A stretch of DNA of 64,000 bases from an uncultured Bacteroides sp. (GTDB taxonomy: Bacteria; Bacteroidota; Bacteroidia; Bacteroidales; Bacteroidaceae), in the NCBI GenBank assembly GCA_949296855.1, contig CASFRN010000093.1, positions 54,181 to 118,180 of the forward strand. Reading direction: 5' to 3'. Made by a program: the position numbers and the translations under genes. Below the pieces are notes generated by a model. That model had not been told where the DNA came from. It did not search any database and saw only the letters and a program-made list of their open reading frames with translations. Positions within the stretch are counted from its first letter, which is position 1. The number at the start of each line of letters is the position of its first letter. This document shows positions 8,731-18,320 of this stretch, in pieces.

Positions 8731-11700
8731 TCAATCCGTTGCGCTTTTGCCCGACGCGATGAACTTGCCGGGCGTCATGCCGAACTGCTTCTGGAAGCAC
8801 TTGCTGAAATACGAGGGGTTGCTGAAGCCTACCATGTAGCTCACCTCGCTGATGTGGTACTTGTTTTCTTGCAGCAGCGATGCCGCCTTCTTGAGGCGCA
8901 CCAGCTGGATCATTTCGTTGGGCGTGACGTTTGCCAGCGCCTTGATTTTCGCGAACAGGCCCGAACGGCTGATGCATAGCTTCTCGGCAAGGAAGTCGAC
9001 CGACAGGCCGGGGTTGTCGAAATTCTCTTCTATCAGCCGGTTCATCTTGGTAAGGAACTCTTCGTCCGCCCGGTTGGCTGCTATGGTATTGATGGGCACC
9101 ACCGGCATCTGCGAGAATTTCTGCTGCAGCTGGCTGCGCAGGTCCATCAGGTTTTTCACGCAGGCTTCCAAGTATTGCAGCGAGAACGGCTTTTCGATGT
9201 AGGCGTCCGCCCCGCAGTTCATGCCCGCTGTCTTCGAGGCGTTGTCGGTCTTTGCCGTCAGCAGGATGAAAGGGATGTGGCTGGTCATCCGCTCTTCGCG
9301 CACGCGGCGGCAGAGTTCGATGCCGTCCATGTTGGGCATCATCCAGTCGCTGATGATGAGCGACACCTCTTGCTCCTTCAGCCGTTGCAGGGCTTCCGTG
9401 CCGTCGGTTGCGGTAATCACCCTATAGGCGGTGCCGAAGCTGTCTGCCAAGAAGCGCGCCATGTCTTCGTTGTCTTCCGCTATCAGGATGACGGGCTGTT
9501 TCTTGTTCGCTACGGGGAGGGGTTGCGCCACTAAAATGCCTTCGGGCACTTCTTTGGCCGCTCCGGCTGGCTCGACGGCTTCGGTCTTCTCTTGCCGCAC
9601 CGGCAGCGTGACACGGAACGAAGAGCCTTTGTCTACTTCCGACTGCACCTCGATGCGCCCGTGGTGGGCTTCTACAATGCCCTTTACGATGCTCAGCCCG
9701 ATACCGGTGCCCGGCTTGTTGTCGTGCGCCTGGTAGAAGGGGCGGAAGATGAATTGCAACTCTTGGCGGCTCATGCCTTTTCCGTTATCCGTTACGGTAA
9801 GGGTGAACGTATGCTCTTGCGCGGCAAACTCCATTTTCACTTGGTCGCGCGTGTACTTGTTGGCGTTGGTCATCAGGTTGCTCAGCACTTTGGTGATGGC
9901 TTCGCGGTCTACATCGGCACAGAAGTCTTCGGGCGGATAGGACTCGGTGAGCGTAATGCCCCGTTGTGCCAGCGAAGGCTGGAAGCGTTCGCACACCGCC
10001 TGCATCAGTTCCCTGATGTTCTGCGGGGCAAAGCGCATCTTCATTTCGTTCTGTTCCACTTTGCGGAAATCCAACAGCTGGTTCACTAAGTAGAGCAGCC
10101 GCTGGCTATTGCGGTCGATGATATTCAGGTCGTTGCGCACTTCCACAGGCAGGTTTTGCGTAGACTGCATCACCTTTTCCAGCGGGCCGATGATGAGCGA
10201 TACGGGTGTGCGGATTTCGTGTGCAATCATGGTGAAGAACGAAATCTTGGCTTCGTGCATTTCCTTTTCCTTCCGCACGTTCAGTTCGTCGATGGCTTGC
10301 GCGTGTTTCTTCTCGCCGCGGCGGACGATGTAGCGCACGGATGCGGCAAGCGCAAGCACGAACAGGACGGCATACCCTACCTTGAACGGGATAGACAGGT
10401 AGAACGGAGGATGGATGACGATGCGCAGCGCCGTGCCTTCTTCGTTCCATACTTTGTCGTTGTTCGATGCCTTTACGCGGAACGTGTATGTGCCGGCGGG
10501 GAGGTTGGTGTACGTCGTGCTGTTTTGCGAGCCTACGTAGTTCCAGTCTTTGTCGAACCCTTCTAATTTGTAAGCGTATTGGTTTTTTTCCGGGGTGCAG
10601 TAGCTCAGCGCCGCGTATTTCAGGGTGATGACATTGTCGGTGTGCGAAAGGTGCAGTTCGTCCAATCCGTCGATGGATGCGGGCAGCACGCTTCCGCATC
10701 CGGTCGCGATGGGCTTGTTGAAGATTTCCAGTCCGGTGAGCGCCACGGCAGGCGGGCGGGTGTTCGACTTCAGGCGGTGCGGATGGAAGCGGTTGAACCC
10801 GTTGATGCTTCCGATATAGACTTCGCCGCTTTTCGACAACCATGCCGAAGCGGGCAGGAACGCTTCGCTTTGCAGGCCGTCGCTTCGGGTGAATACCTGC
10901 GTCCGCCTTTCTTCGGGATGGTATTTCACCAGCCCCTTGGCTGTGGTGAGCCACAAATGGCCGTCGCTCTCTACGATGGCGTTGATGCATTCGTTCGGGA
11001 TGCGTAAGGGTTGTTTCTCGAAACGGTCTTCTTCTTCCCGGTACAGGCAAAGCCCTTCGCCCGTGGCTACCCACAGCCTGTCTTTCCGGTCGATGTACAG
11101 CTGGTTGACAATCTGATGGGCGATGCCTTCCGCCTTGCCGTAAGCCTTCCATTCTTTTTGTTCCGGCTGGTAACGGTACAGCCCGTCGCCTTGCGTGGCA
11201 ATCCACAGGTAGCCTTTGGCGTCTTCTTTTATGTCTATCACGATGGCCTTCACCCCTGCGATGCGCACCAGGCTGTCCGCCTGGCGGTCGTAACGGCATA
11301 CCGAAGCCATGGAGCCGGTCCATATCTGCCCCCGTCTGTCCTTGAAAACGGTGTAGACGCTGATGCCTTCCGGCTCTTTGTCCTCATAATCTTTTACCGC
11401 TCCGGTCTTCAGGTTCAGGATGCGGATGCCTTTTCCGTACGTGCCTATCCACAAGTTGTCGCCGTCTATGCAGAGGGCGTGCACGTTGTTGTTCCTGAAA
11501 GCTTCCCTGCCCGGGAAGTCTTCGAAGCTTCGGGTGGCGGGCACGAAGCAGTTCAGCCCTCCGTCGTCCGAGGCAATCCATATCTTCCCGTCTTCCCCTT
11601 CGCAAAAGCGGCTGATGATGGTGCCGTTGAACAAACCGTCGCCGTTGGCCGCGGAGTAGCCTTCGAACTGTCCGCTGTAGGGAGGCAGGTAGTTGACTCC

Positions 11701-12684
11701 GTTATAGTACGTGCCTATCCAGATGCCTCCCTCGCGGTCTTTCAGGATGGGGTAGATGAACCGGTTGGAGAGCGCTTTGGTCTCTTCGCCGTAGTGGCGG
11801 TACATCCGGTTGTATCCGGTAAGCCGGTCTATCAAGGCCAAACCGTAGTCGGAACCTACTAACAACACGTCCGGCGAGTATTCGCCGATGGCGTGGATGT
11901 GCGAAATGCCTTGGCATCCGTGCGGCTCCATATACCGCTCCACCGCTCCGGTCTGCGGGTTGATTTTCCATACTCCTTGCATCCAAGTGCCTGCCCACAG
12001 GTTTCCTACCGCGTCTTCCCACATCGCCATCGAGTAGAACGAATCGGGGTTGCCTTGCAGGGGGAACACGGTAAACCGCTCCTGCCGCTTGTCGAACCGG
12101 TACAGGTTTTTCCATGCGGATGCCCATATCCCTCCTTTCTTGTCGCACAACAGGTAGAATACGTTGCCGCCGGCTTCCGGCATGGGGTAATGCGTAAGCT
12201 GTTTCCCGTCATAACGGAAAATGCCTTGGGTGCGTGTCGCTATCCAGACGTTGCCTTGCGTGTCGCAGACGATTTTGTTGACCCAAGAACGGATGCTTGT
12301 ACTGTCTGCTGCCGTTTGGGTGAAGGGGACGATGCGTTCTTTCTTCCGCTCGAAGAGGTAGACGCCGCAGTCGGTGCCCAGCCACAGGCTGTCTCCCCGT
12401 TCGCTCAGGCAGTACACGGTATTGGTGGCGAAGCCGGGCGAAGACGCGCTTTCTTTTTGGTAAAAGGTAAACTCGATTCCGTCGAAACGGTTCAACCCGC
12501 CGTCTGTACCTATATAAATATATCCTTTGCTGTCTTGCAGAATGTCGTAGACGGTATTCGATGACATTCCGTTTTCGATGTTGTAGTGTCTGAACTGGAA
12601 CAAAGACGGCAGGGCATCGGCGGCTCTCCCGAAGAGGAAAAAGCCGCATAACGTCCAAAGACAGAAGAGTTTCTTTGCGTTCAT
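8731..12684 (-). CDS. Hybrid two-component system sensor-regulator (HTCS)
   Basis: 1317 residues from the ATG at 12684, chosen because a signal peptide follows at once; an in-frame ATG 30 bases upstream is possible. Domains in order: signal peptide; periplasmic sensor of two seven-bladed propellers (about 25-680, repeated IWIGT/LWIGT words); Y_Y_Y domain (about 690-760, ending in a DxxW-NEEGT motif); one membrane helix (about 775-795); HisKA with AHEIRTP; HATPase_c with NANKYT, DNGKGM and GTGIGLSIVKG; receiver with phosphoacceptor Asp about 1113 (IISDWMMP); AraC helix-turn-helix at 1212-1312 (YMVGFSNPSYFSKCF). In Bacteroides such proteins bind an oligosaccharide in the periplasm and activate the adjacent utilization locus. 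All key phosphotransfer residues are present. Its gene lies directly upstream of the GH127-SusC-SusD set. Confidence 0.96.
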   Translation of the reverse strand: MNAKKLFCLWTLCGFFLFGRAADALPSLFQFRHYNIENGMSSNTVYDILQDSKGYIYIGTDGGLNRFDGIEFTFYQKESASSPGFATNTVYCLSERGDSLWLGTDCGVYLFERKKERIVPFTQTAADSTSIRSWVNKIVCDTQGNVWIATRTQGIFRYDGKQLTHYPMPEAGGNVFYLLCDKKGGIWASAWKNLYRFDKRQERFTVFPLQGNPDSFYSMAMWEDAVGNLWAGTWMQGVWKINPQTGAVERYMEPHGCQGISHIHAIGEYSPDVLLVGSDYGLALIDRLTGYNRMYRHYGEETKALSNRFIYPILKDREGGIWIGTYYNGVNYLPPYSGQFEGYSAANGDGLFNGTIISRFCEGEDGKIWIASDDGGLNCFVPATRSFEDFPGREAFRNNNVHALCIDGDNLWIGTYGKGIRILNLKTGAVKDYEDKEPEGISVYTVFKDRRGQIWTGSMASVCRYDRQADSLVRIAGVKAIVIDIKEDAKGYLWIATQGDGLYRYQPEQKEWKAYGKAEGIAHQIVNQLYIDRKDRLWVATGEGLCLYREEEDRFEKQPLRIPNECINAIVESDGHLWLTTAKGLVKYHPEERRTQVFTRSDGLQSEAFLPASAWLSKSGEVYIGSINGFNRFHPHRLKSNTRPPAVALTGLEIFNKPIATGCGSVLPASIDGLDELHLSHTDNVITLKYAALSYCTPEKNQYAYKLEGFDKDWNYVGSQNSTTYTNLPAGTYTFRVKASNNDKVWNEEGTALRIVIHPPFYLSIPFKVGYAVLFVLALAASVRYIVRRGEKKHAQAIDELNVRKEKEMHEAKISFFTMIAHEIRTPVSLIIGPLEKVMQSTQNLPVEVRNDLNIIDRNSQRLLYLVNQLLDFRKVEQNEMKMRFAPQNIRELMQAVCERFQPSLAQRGITLTESYPPEDFCADVDREAITKVLSNLMTNANKYTRDQVKMEFAAQEHTFTLTVTDNGKGMSRQELQFIFRPFYQAHDNKPGTGIGLSIVKGIVEAHHGRIEVQSEVDKGSSFRVTLPVRQEKTEAVEPAGAAKEVPEGILVAQPLPVANKKQPVILIAEDNEDMARFLADSFGTAYRVITATDGTEALQRLKEQEVSLIISDWMMPNMDGIELCRRVREERMTSHIPFILLTAKTDNASKTAGMNCGADAYIEKPFSLQYLEACVKNLMDLRSQLQQKFSQMPVVPINTIAANRADEEFLTKMNRLIEENFDNPGLSVDFLAEKLCISRSGLFAKIKALANVTPNEMIQLVRLKKAASLLQENKYHISEVSYMVGFSNPSYFSKCFQKQFGMTPGKFIASGKSATD

Positions 12685-12980
12685 GGTATGAATGATTTTC
12701 GAATAACGGTGCAATTTACGAAAAATAATTTAAAAGAATGTCATCCTCTTTGATTATTTTTTGATTATACTAAGTAACTAATCAAAATTATCTGTGTGCC
12801 ATAGTATAAGTTAATTATGAGCAGTTACTTACTTAGTACGTGTCAGTTTGTGCATTTGTCAAATCAAACGCAAAGAGTAGGCAAAGTTTGCGGAGAAAAC
12901 ATAATCCGTGGGGAGATGCATGTAGCTGTTTGGGCAGTTTCATGCAGTTGAAACGGTAGTTTTAGCCTATAGAAACTTTG

Positions 12981-13020
12981 GTTTCAGCAAGATGAAACTA
13001 CAGTTTCAGCAAGATGAAAC
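12981..13020. repeat. Two tandem 18-bp hairpins GTTTCAGCAAGATGAAAC
   Basis: The identical 18-mer occurs at 12981-12998 and 13003-13020, period 22. Each is an inverted repeat (GTTTCA / TGAAAC). Degenerate half copies lie on both sides (GTTGAAAC at 12946-12953, ATGTTGAAACTG at 13022-13033). The regular phasing looks like operator sites or a small tandem repeat; no function can be assigned. Confidence 0.7.
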
Positions 13021-13151
13021 CATGTTGAAACTGTATAGCGTTGATTAACTTAACTTTATGTGTATTTGGGGCAAGCCAGTTGGGTAGGGTAAAATGAATA
13101 TAGAGACACGGAGAGACAGCGTTTTATAAACGTCCGCACTTTGCAACCACG

Positions 13152-13235
13152 CTGTAGGGGCAGGGTTTGCCTGCCCGAATACGTCCACAAATGTATAAGT
13201 AGATGTATCCGGGCGGGCAAACCCCGCCCCTACAG
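13152..13235. repeat. GC-rich inverted repeat (CTGTAGGGGC / GCCCCTACAG)
   Basis: Left arm starts CTGTAGGGGCAGGGTTTGCC and right arm ends GGCAAACCCCGCCCCTACAG, separated by an AT-rich loop containing ATACGTCC and its partner. It is much more GC-rich than its surroundings and related in form to the inner dyad at 16130-16208, which also begins TGTAGGGGCG. Probably a dispersed REP-like element. Confidence 0.8.
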
Positions 13236-13317
13236 TGGTTATTTGCAGTAGTATTCCGTTTGCTATCGGGAACATCCACACTCATGCGCAAATGCATTCC
13301 GATTCCGGTATAATAAA

Positions 13318-13782
13318 TCAGTTGAAATAATACAAGAAGGTGGCGATGCCTTCGAGCGCCTTCTTCTTTTGCCCTTCTATTTCGATGGCGAATTTGATTT
13401 CGGCTTTTGCCGTTCCGCGCAGGTTAACCAGCGAGTGAAGGGCGGCGGTCAGGCGGATGCGCTGTCCCGACAATACGGCTTGGCCGAAACGCATTTTGTC
13501 CATGCCGTAGTTCACCATCATCTTCAGGTTGTTCACCTCGATGATTTGGTTCCAGAAATAGGGAAGCAGCGAGAGGGTGAGGTATCCGTGCACGATGGTG
13601 CTTTTAAAAGGGCTTTCCGTTTTGGCGCGCTCTACGTCTACATGAATCCACTGATGGTCCAGCGTAGCGTCGGCAAACTGGTTGATGCGTTCTTGGGTCA
13701 CTTCCAGCCATTCGGAAGTCCCGATGGTCTGGCCTAATAGTTTTTCGAATTCTTCGTACGAATTAATTACAACTTTGCTCAT
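13318..13782 (-). CDS. MaoC-like (R)-specific enoyl-CoA hydratase family protein
   Basis: 154 residues, the usual length of a single hot-dog-fold MaoC domain. The hydratase-2 motif is visible: FADATLDHQWIHVD with Asp42 and His47 as the catalytic pair, followed by PFKSTIVHGYLTLSL, the family's second conserved block. Such enzymes hydrate trans-2-enoyl-CoA; the true substrate here is not evident. The gene stands alone between the HTCS region and the M13 peptidase gene and has no partner for polyhydroxyalkanoate or fatty acid degradation nearby. Antisense frames across it are shadows. Confidence 0.88.
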   Translation of the reverse strand: MSKVVINSYEEFEKLLGQTIGTSEWLEVTQERINQFADATLDHQWIHVDVERAKTESPFKSTIVHGYLTLSLLPYFWNQIIEVNNLKMMVNYGMDKMRFGQAVLSGQRIRLTAALHSLVNLRGTAKAEIKFAIEIEGQKKKALEGIATFLYYFN

Positions 13783-13916
13783 ACACCTTAATCTTTTTTA
13801 ATCCTGTTATGTGATGAACAAAGGTAAGTAAAAAATTAAATAAAACGGCAAAGGTTTTTTTATATTTTATCGGCGGATAACAAGAAAGGCAGAAAAGGAT
13901 AGTGTTTTTTAATGTG

Positions 13917-13971
13917 CTAATGTGCCAATGTGGAAATATGCCTATATGCAATTCTCACATTGGCACATTAG
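13917..13971 (-). terminator. Perfect 16-bp dyad after the M13 peptidase gene
   Basis: CTAATGTGCCAATGTG (13917-13932) and its exact complement CACATTGGCACATTAG (13956-13971) begin 3 bases past the peptidase stop codon. On the minus strand the stem is followed by an A/T-rich stretch (TTAAAAAACACT), so it could act as a terminator; it could also belong to the dispersed palindrome family of this window. Confidence 0.6.
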
Positions 13972-13974
13972 AAC

Positions 13975-16014
13975 CTACCAAATGTTCACACGCTTTTCGG
14001 GCGCTACGTAGAGCGGGTCTTCCGGCGTGATGTGGAAGGCGTCATACCATGCCTGGATGTGGGGCAGCGCGCCGTTTACACGCCATTCGCCCAACGAGTG
14101 CGGGTCTATTTTGGTATATACCCGGATTTGTTCGTCGCGGATGTTGCCAGCCCACAGGGTAGCGTAAGCGATGAAGAAACGTTGTTCGGGGGTGAAGCCT
14201 TCCTTGTCTTCCAACGGAGCGTTTTGGGTAGCGTGCTGGAATGCCAGGTAAGCGATGTTCAGGCCGCCGTGGTCGGCAATGTTCTCGCCCAAGGTCAGCT
14301 GGCCGTTGGCGTGCAAGCCCGGCAGCACTTCGATGTTGTTGAAGAAGTCCACCATCACTTGTGTACGCTCCTTGAAACGGTCTGCATCACCTTCTGCCCA
14401 CCAGTCTTTCAAGTTTCCGTCTTTATCAAACTGGCGTCCTTGGTCATCAAATCCATGGGTCATTTCATGTCCGATGACTACGCCGATGGCACCGTAGTTG
14501 GCGGCATCGTCGGCATCCATGTTGAAGAACGGCGGCTGGAGGATGGCTGCGGGGAAGCAGATTTCATTGGTCGACGGGTTGTAGTAGGCGTTGACGGTCT
14601 GCGGGGTCATCAGCCATTCGTCTTTGTCTACCGGTTTGCCCAAGCGGCTCATCATGTCGTTGAAGCCCCATTCGGCGGCACGGCAGAGGTTTGCCCAGTA
14701 AGAGTCGTTCTTGATTTCCAGCTTCGAGTAGTCTTTCCATTTGTCGGGATAGCCTACTTTTACATGGAAAGCGTCCAGTTTTTCGTGGGCGCGCATCTTG
14801 GTGCTGTCGCTCATCCATTCTTGCGCGTCGATGCGTTCGCCCAAAGCGACTTGTAAGTTCTTGACGAGGTTCACCATGCGTTCCTTAGCGGCTGCGGGGA
14901 AGTATTTTTCCACATACATTTGTCCGACCAGTTCACCCAGTACGCCGTTTACCGAATTGACGGCACGTTTCCAGCGCGGCTGGTTCACTTGGCGTCCCGA
15001 CATCACCTTGCCGTAGAAATCGAAGCGGGCGGCAACGAAATCGTCGCTCAGGCAAGATGCGGCTGCGTCCAGCAAGTTGTATTGCAGGTAAGAGATGTGT
15101 TTCGAGAGCGGAAGCGTGGTAATCAGCTTGCCTACTTCCTGAATCGGCTCGATTTGTTCCACGTTCAGTTCGGCAGGCGCTTCGATGCCCAAGGCTTTCA
15201 TGTAAGCGTCCCAGTCGATGCCTGTGATTTGCTTCTTCAATTCGCCGTACGACATCTTGTGGTAGTTGGCTTCCGGGTCACGGCGTTCGGTAGCGGTTTT
15301 CGATACCTTGGCGATGGCGGTTTCGATTTCCATTACGTCGGCCACTTTCTGTTGCGCGTCGGCTTCGGCGAATCCGGCAAGCGTGAACAGTTTGGCAATG
15401 TATTTTTTGTATTCGTTGCGGATGTTCTCGGTGATGCTGTCGGTGTCGAGGTAATAGGTCTTTTCGCCCAAGTTGATGCCTCCCTGGCTCATCTGGAAAA
15501 TGTTGAGCGCACTGTTCTTCGGGTCGGCGTATACATAGCAGCTGAAGTAGGTGCCTATCCCCTGGCAGCGCATCAGTTCTGCCGATGTGGGGATGATTTG
15601 GGCTTTATCGGTCAGAGCCGCTATTTTGTCCAGCATCGGTTTGATGGGTGCGGCGCCTTGTTCGTTGAGCGTCACGCTATCCATAGCCAACTTGTACAAG
15701 TCGCCTACTTTTTGGGCTGTGGTACCCGCTTCGTTTTGTTGGGCAGCCAGTCCTTCGATAAGTTCACGTATTTGCTTCTGGTTGTTTTCTGCCAGTTCGT
15801 CGAACGTGCCGAAACGTGAATATTCGGCAGTCAAGGGGTGTGCGTCGTTCCATCCTCCGCACGCATAGCGGAAGAAATCGGTTCCGGCGGCTACGGTCGT
15901 ATCCATATTCGCCAAATCAATGCCCGACGTGTTCGTGGCATTCTTTTGTCCGGTGCAGCTTGCCATCGCTAAGGTGGCAAAAGCGGCTGCAGCTACATAA
16001 TGTTTTGTTTTCAT
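13975..16014 (-). CDS. M13-family zinc metallopeptidase lipoprotein (neprilysin/PepO type)
   Basis: 679 residues. The lipobox is AMASC (Cys20), followed by TGQKN with no acidic run, suggesting a periplasmic location. The peptidase core has the zinc motif HEMTH (516-520) with the downstream zinc ligand Glu577 in ENIADHGGLN, the two M13 signatures, and the substrate-binding NAYYNP block upstream. The C-terminus ends in VNIW where many family members have a Cys-x-x-Trp ending, so the conserved C-terminal Cys is missing. The family degrades small peptides. The gene is flanked by dyads on both sides and is probably monocistronic. Confidence 0.95.
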   Translation of the reverse strand: MKTKHYVAAAAFATLAMASCTGQKNATNTSGIDLANMDTTVAAGTDFFRYACGGWNDAHPLTAEYSRFGTFDELAENNQKQIRELIEGLAAQQNEAGTTAQKVGDLYKLAMDSVTLNEQGAAPIKPMLDKIAALTDKAQIIPTSAELMRCQGIGTYFSCYVYADPKNSALNIFQMSQGGINLGEKTYYLDTDSITENIRNEYKKYIAKLFTLAGFAEADAQQKVADVMEIETAIAKVSKTATERRDPEANYHKMSYGELKKQITGIDWDAYMKALGIEAPAELNVEQIEPIQEVGKLITTLPLSKHISYLQYNLLDAAASCLSDDFVAARFDFYGKVMSGRQVNQPRWKRAVNSVNGVLGELVGQMYVEKYFPAAAKERMVNLVKNLQVALGERIDAQEWMSDSTKMRAHEKLDAFHVKVGYPDKWKDYSKLEIKNDSYWANLCRAAEWGFNDMMSRLGKPVDKDEWLMTPQTVNAYYNPSTNEICFPAAILQPPFFNMDADDAANYGAIGVVIGHEMTHGFDDQGRQFDKDGNLKDWWAEGDADRFKERTQVMVDFFNNIEVLPGLHANGQLTLGENIADHGGLNIAYLAFQHATQNAPLEDKEGFTPEQRFFIAYATLWAGNIRDEQIRVYTKIDPHSLGEWRVNGALPHIQAWYDAFHITPEDPLYVAPEKRVNIW

Positions 16015-16058
16015 ATTGTTTGTTATTAATTAAAACTTGGTTTGTCACTCTTTGTATT

Positions 16059-16283
16059 GAAACGCAGATTCACGCAGATTATCGCAGATAATAATTTAAT
16101 ATGGATGTCCGCATTTCGCCAAATTAGTTGTAGGGGCGTATCGCATACGCCTTGAAAACATCCACGTGGATAAGCGGGTGCATTCGGGCGTATGCGATAC
16201 GCCCCTACGGTTGGTACTTTGCAGATATTCATATAATTAAATTATTCATTCAATCCGCGTTAATCTGCGGAAATCTGCGTTTC
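16059..16283. repeat. Nested inverted repeat: CGCAGATT outer arms around a GC-rich inner dyad
   Basis: Outer arms GAAACGCAGATTCACGCAG (from 16059) and its near complement ending CGGAAATCTGCGTTTC (to 16283) enclose a second, nearly perfect dyad: GTAGGGGCGTATCGCATACG (from 16130) against CGTATGCGATACGCCCCTAC (to 16208). Between the inner arms is the small palindrome TCCACGTGGA. It occupies the whole gap between the ABC-F stop and the M13 peptidase start. It has the look of one palindromic element inserted in the loop of another. Confidence 0.85.
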
Positions 16284-16297
16284 TTGATAAAAAGCCG

Positions 16298-18241
16298 TTA
16301 GGTCTCTTTCATCTCTTCCAGTTCCAGCGAAGCATTTTCCCATTCGGTTTCGGCTTCAGTTATTTGCTTTTTCAGTGCCTGGTGGGCTTCGTAGAGCTTC
16401 ATGTCGGAAGCACCTTCGGGGGTTGCCATCTGGGCTTCCAGTTGCGCTACCTGCTGTTCCCACTCGCCGATGGACGTTTCTAATGTTTCTATCTGTTTCT
16501 CTATTTTCCGGATTTTGCGGTTCAGTTCCTTTTGGACTTCATACGAAAGCTTGCCTTCGCTTGCCGGCTCTTTTTCTTCTTTTTTCTTCGCGGCGGAAGA
16601 GGGGGAAGCGGAAAGCTGCAGTTCGTTCAGGTTCTCGATGTTTTTCTTCTGAAGGAAATCGTAGATGCCGCCGATATGCTCTTTCACCAGCCCGCCGCCA
16701 AATTCGTATACCTTGGTCACCAGTCCGTCGAGGAATTCACGGTCGTGTGAAACGATGATGGCTGTGCCGTCGAACGCGAGGATAGCCTCTTTCAATACAT
16801 CTTTCGAGCGCATGTCCAAGTGGTTGGTGGGCTCGTCCAAGATAAGCAAGTTCACCGGTTCAAGCAGCAGGCGTATCATGGCCAGGCGGCTCCGTTCGCC
16901 TCCCGAAAGCACTTTTACTTTTTTGTCGGAAGCTTCTCCGCCGAACATGAACGCGCCTAAGATGTCGCGTATCTTCAGGCGGATGTCTCCTTTTGCCACG
17001 CGGTCGATGGTGTCGAATACGGTCAGGTTCTCATCGAGTAGCTGCGCCTGGTTCTGCGCAAAGTAGCCTATCTGTACATTGTGGCCGATGGTGAGCTTTC
17101 CTTCGTAGGCGATTTCGTCCATGATGCACTTGACGAGGGTAGACTTTCCTTCCCCGTTCTTTCCGACGAAGGCTACCTTCTCGCCCCGGTGGATGGTGAG
17201 GTTGACATCGTGGAACACCACTTGGCTTCCGTACGCTTTCTTCAGGTTTTCGCAGATAACCGGATAATTGCCCGAACGGACGGCGGGCGGAAACTTGAGG
17301 TGCAGGGAAGCGTTGTCTTCTTCGTCCACTTCGATGGGCACAATCTTTTCGAGTTGCTTGATGCGGCTTTGCACTTGTACGGCTTTGGTCGCCTTGTAGC
17401 GGAAGCGTTCGATGAACTCTTCGGTGTCTTTTATCTCTTTCTGCTGGTTTTCGTACGCGCGGAGCTGCTGTTCGCGCCGTTCCTTGCGCAGGACGACAAA
17501 CTGGTCGTAGGGCACCCGGTAATCGTAGATATGCCCGCACGAGATTTCGATGGTGCGGTTGGTGATGTTGTTGATGAACGCACGGTCGTGGCTGACCAGC
17601 ACTACGGCTCCGGGCTCCACCTTGAGGAAATTCTCCAGCCACTGGATGCTTTCGATGTCGAGGTGGTTGGTAGGCTCGTCGAGAAGCAGCACGTCGGGGT
17701 GGCGCAGCAAGAGCTTAGCCAGCTCGATACGCATCCGCCATCCGCCGCTGAACTCGCTGGTGGGGCGGCTGAAATCGGAGCGGCTGAATCCCAACCCAGT
17801 TAACGTGCGTTCGATTTCGGCTTTGTAGTTGACGCCTCCCATCATGAGGAAGCGTTCGTTTTCGTGGGTGAAGCGTTCTATCAGTTCGTGGTAGCTTTCC
17901 GAGTCGTAATCGGTGCGGTCGGCAAGCTCTTGGTTCATTTTCTCCAGCCGGCTTTGCATTTCGAATAGTTGGCTGAATGCCCTTTCGGCTTCTTCCATAA
18001 CGGTGCGCGTGTCGCTCAGCACCATGACTTGGGGAAGATAGCCGATGGTGACGCCGCGCTGCACGGCGACGATTCCTGCGGTAGGGCGTTGCAGTCCGGC
18101 AAGAATCTTCAGCATGGTAGACTTGCCCGCTCCGTTTTTCCCTACCAAGGCGATGCGGTCTTTCTTGTTGATGACAAACGAGACGTCTTCGAATAACGGA
18201 GTCACGCCAAACTCCACTTTTAAACCTTCTATAGAAATCAT
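16298..18241 (-). CDS. ABC-F family ATPase, ribosome-associated type
   Basis: 647 residues with two ABC cassettes and no membrane segment. Walker A motifs are GKNGAGKST (about 35-43) and GKNGEGKST (about 355-363); signature motifs are EFSGGW and LSGGER; Walker B blocks read LLLDEPTNHLD and LILDEPTNHLD. The linker between cassettes is charged and helical (RKERREQQLRAYENQQKEI), and a C-terminal coiled coil covers about 565-645. ABC-F proteins act on the ribosome in translation or antibiotic protection. The arrangement with a C-terminal coiled coil is nearest to Uup/YheS-type housekeeping members; a resistance role cannot be read from sequence. The start overlaps no neighbour; dyads lie on both sides. 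Confidence 0.93.
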   Translation of the reverse strand: MISIEGLKVEFGVTPLFEDVSFVINKKDRIALVGKNGAGKSTMLKILAGLQRPTAGIVAVQRGVTIGYLPQVMVLSDTRTVMEEAERAFSQLFEMQSRLEKMNQELADRTDYDSESYHELIERFTHENERFLMMGGVNYKAEIERTLTGLGFSRSDFSRPTSEFSGGWRMRIELAKLLLRHPDVLLLDEPTNHLDIESIQWLENFLKVEPGAVVLVSHDRAFINNITNRTIEISCGHIYDYRVPYDQFVVLRKERREQQLRAYENQQKEIKDTEEFIERFRYKATKAVQVQSRIKQLEKIVPIEVDEEDNASLHLKFPPAVRSGNYPVICENLKKAYGSQVVFHDVNLTIHRGEKVAFVGKNGEGKSTLVKCIMDEIAYEGKLTIGHNVQIGYFAQNQAQLLDENLTVFDTIDRVAKGDIRLKIRDILGAFMFGGEASDKKVKVLSGGERSRLAMIRLLLEPVNLLILDEPTNHLDMRSKDVLKEAILAFDGTAIIVSHDREFLDGLVTKVYEFGGGLVKEHIGGIYDFLQKKNIENLNELQLSASPSSAAKKKEEKEPASEGKLSYEVQKELNRKIRKIEKQIETLETSIGEWEQQVAQLEAQMATPEGASDMKLYEAHQALKKQITEAETEWENASLELEEMKET

Positions 18242-18320
18242 ATATCCGTTCTTGCTTTACAAAGTGTCGGCAAAGGTAGCATTTATTTCTGGTATTTTGT
18301 ATATAAACAAATAGAATAAA

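Larger units (their letters stand above)
12685..13317. other. 633-bp intergenic region upstream of the HTCS gene
   Basis: No convincing gene. It holds an imperfect dyad TACTAAGTAA (12768-12777) / TTACTTAGTA (12829-12838), the GTTTCA hairpin pair at 12981-13020, and the TAGGGGC dyad at 13152-13235. A 78-codon frame at 13045-13281 minus runs through that dyad and is judged spurious. The promoter of the HTCS gene should lie in the left part; I could not fix its -7 box. Confidence 0.6.

Noticed and set aside
10106-11323. 405-codon frame inside the HTCS gene in another minus-strand frame
   Set aside because: Arg- and Pro-rich product without family features; the HTCS frame has complete domains over the same bases.
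13045-13281. 78-codon minus-strand frame upstream of the MaoC-like gene
   Set aside because: It runs through the TAGGGGC inverted repeat and has no other support.
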